Assembly (NCBI GenBank): GCA_032718475.1
Contig: JAUCBJ010001747.1
Coordinates: 1 to 55,448, forward strand
Source of the DNA: Nemertoderma westbladi
Lineage: Eukaryota; Xenacoelomorpha; Nemertodermatida; Nemertodermatidae
Reading direction: 5' to 3'
Length of the DNA: 55,448 nt
Shown here: piece after piece, positions 55,427-55,448 of the stretch
Position numbering within the stretch: the first letter of the stretch is position 1
How the letters are laid out: the number at the start of each line of letters is the position of its first letter
Notes under the pieces: model-generated
Told to the model about the DNA's origin: nothing
Seen by the model: only the letters and a program-made list of their open reading frames with translations
Database searches by the model: none
Translations under genes and position numbers: made by a program

Positions 55427-55448
55427 GGGCTTTTGGCTAACCGGTAGT

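Overview
This is animal nuclear DNA, probably from a marine invertebrate. Genes are split by GT-AG introns, spacers are AT-rich, the recognisable proteins are animal ones (prosaposin, coatomer delta, an Arf-family GTPase), and several families of retrotransposons and DNA transposons are present. The palindromic words TAGGCCTA and TACCGGTA are conspicuously frequent. The phylum cannot be fixed from the sequence alone.

Layout. 1-9.1 kb: the 3' part of a prosaposin gene on the + strand. Twelve coding exons can be placed by splice sites, phase and cysteine pattern; they encode about five and a half saposin-B domains and a C-terminal saposin-A domain. 9.6-17.7 kb: a BEL/Pao-type LTR retrotransposon (element 1) with an eroded 5' LTR and a matched 5-bp target duplication. 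18.7-21.8 kb: a 61-bp minisatellite on both sides of a LINE reverse-transcriptase fragment. 22.5-23.4 kb: a TTAA-flanked non-autonomous transposon. 24.3-27.8 kb: an unrecognised five-exon gene (predicted 251 aa) with an 83-bp tandem array at one exon end and a LINE fragment in an intron. 29.6-31.1 kb: an intronless, GC-rich coatomer delta gene on the - strand. 31.7-34.2 kb: a LINE fragment split by a piggyBac-like non-autonomous element. 35.9-47.7 kb: a nearly intact second copy of the same BEL/Pao family (element 2), with LTRs of 1188 and 1183 bp and target duplication ACCTT. 48.9-50.2 kb: two exons of an Arf-like gene with two unusual switch residues. 50.5-55.4 kb: a cluster of DNA-transposon ends, an LTR remnant and a small MITE.

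Most striking observation. Three separate minisatellites lie exactly across exon-intron junctions of the two + strand genes. In prosaposin, 25 copies of a 51-bp unit each carry a 3' splice acceptor plus the first ten codons of an exon (5302-6607), and 35-bp repeats carry five copies of a 5' splice donor (8732-8905). In the unknown gene, an 83-bp unit carries eight copies of a donor (25684-26420). In both prosaposin arrays, use of the wrong copy leads straight into an in-frame stop.

The two LTR elements share an unusual design. A long open gag-protease frame continues into remnants of the pol tether and integrase edges, but reverse transcriptase, RNase H and the integrase core are gone. Downstream is an extra ORF with zinc-knuckle-like motifs and a basic tail. 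A small ORF lies inside the LTR. Consensus splice donors recur in gag and an acceptor sits just before the extra ORF. This suggests a non-autonomous lineage that makes its own capsid and spliced RNAs and borrows polymerase and integrase.
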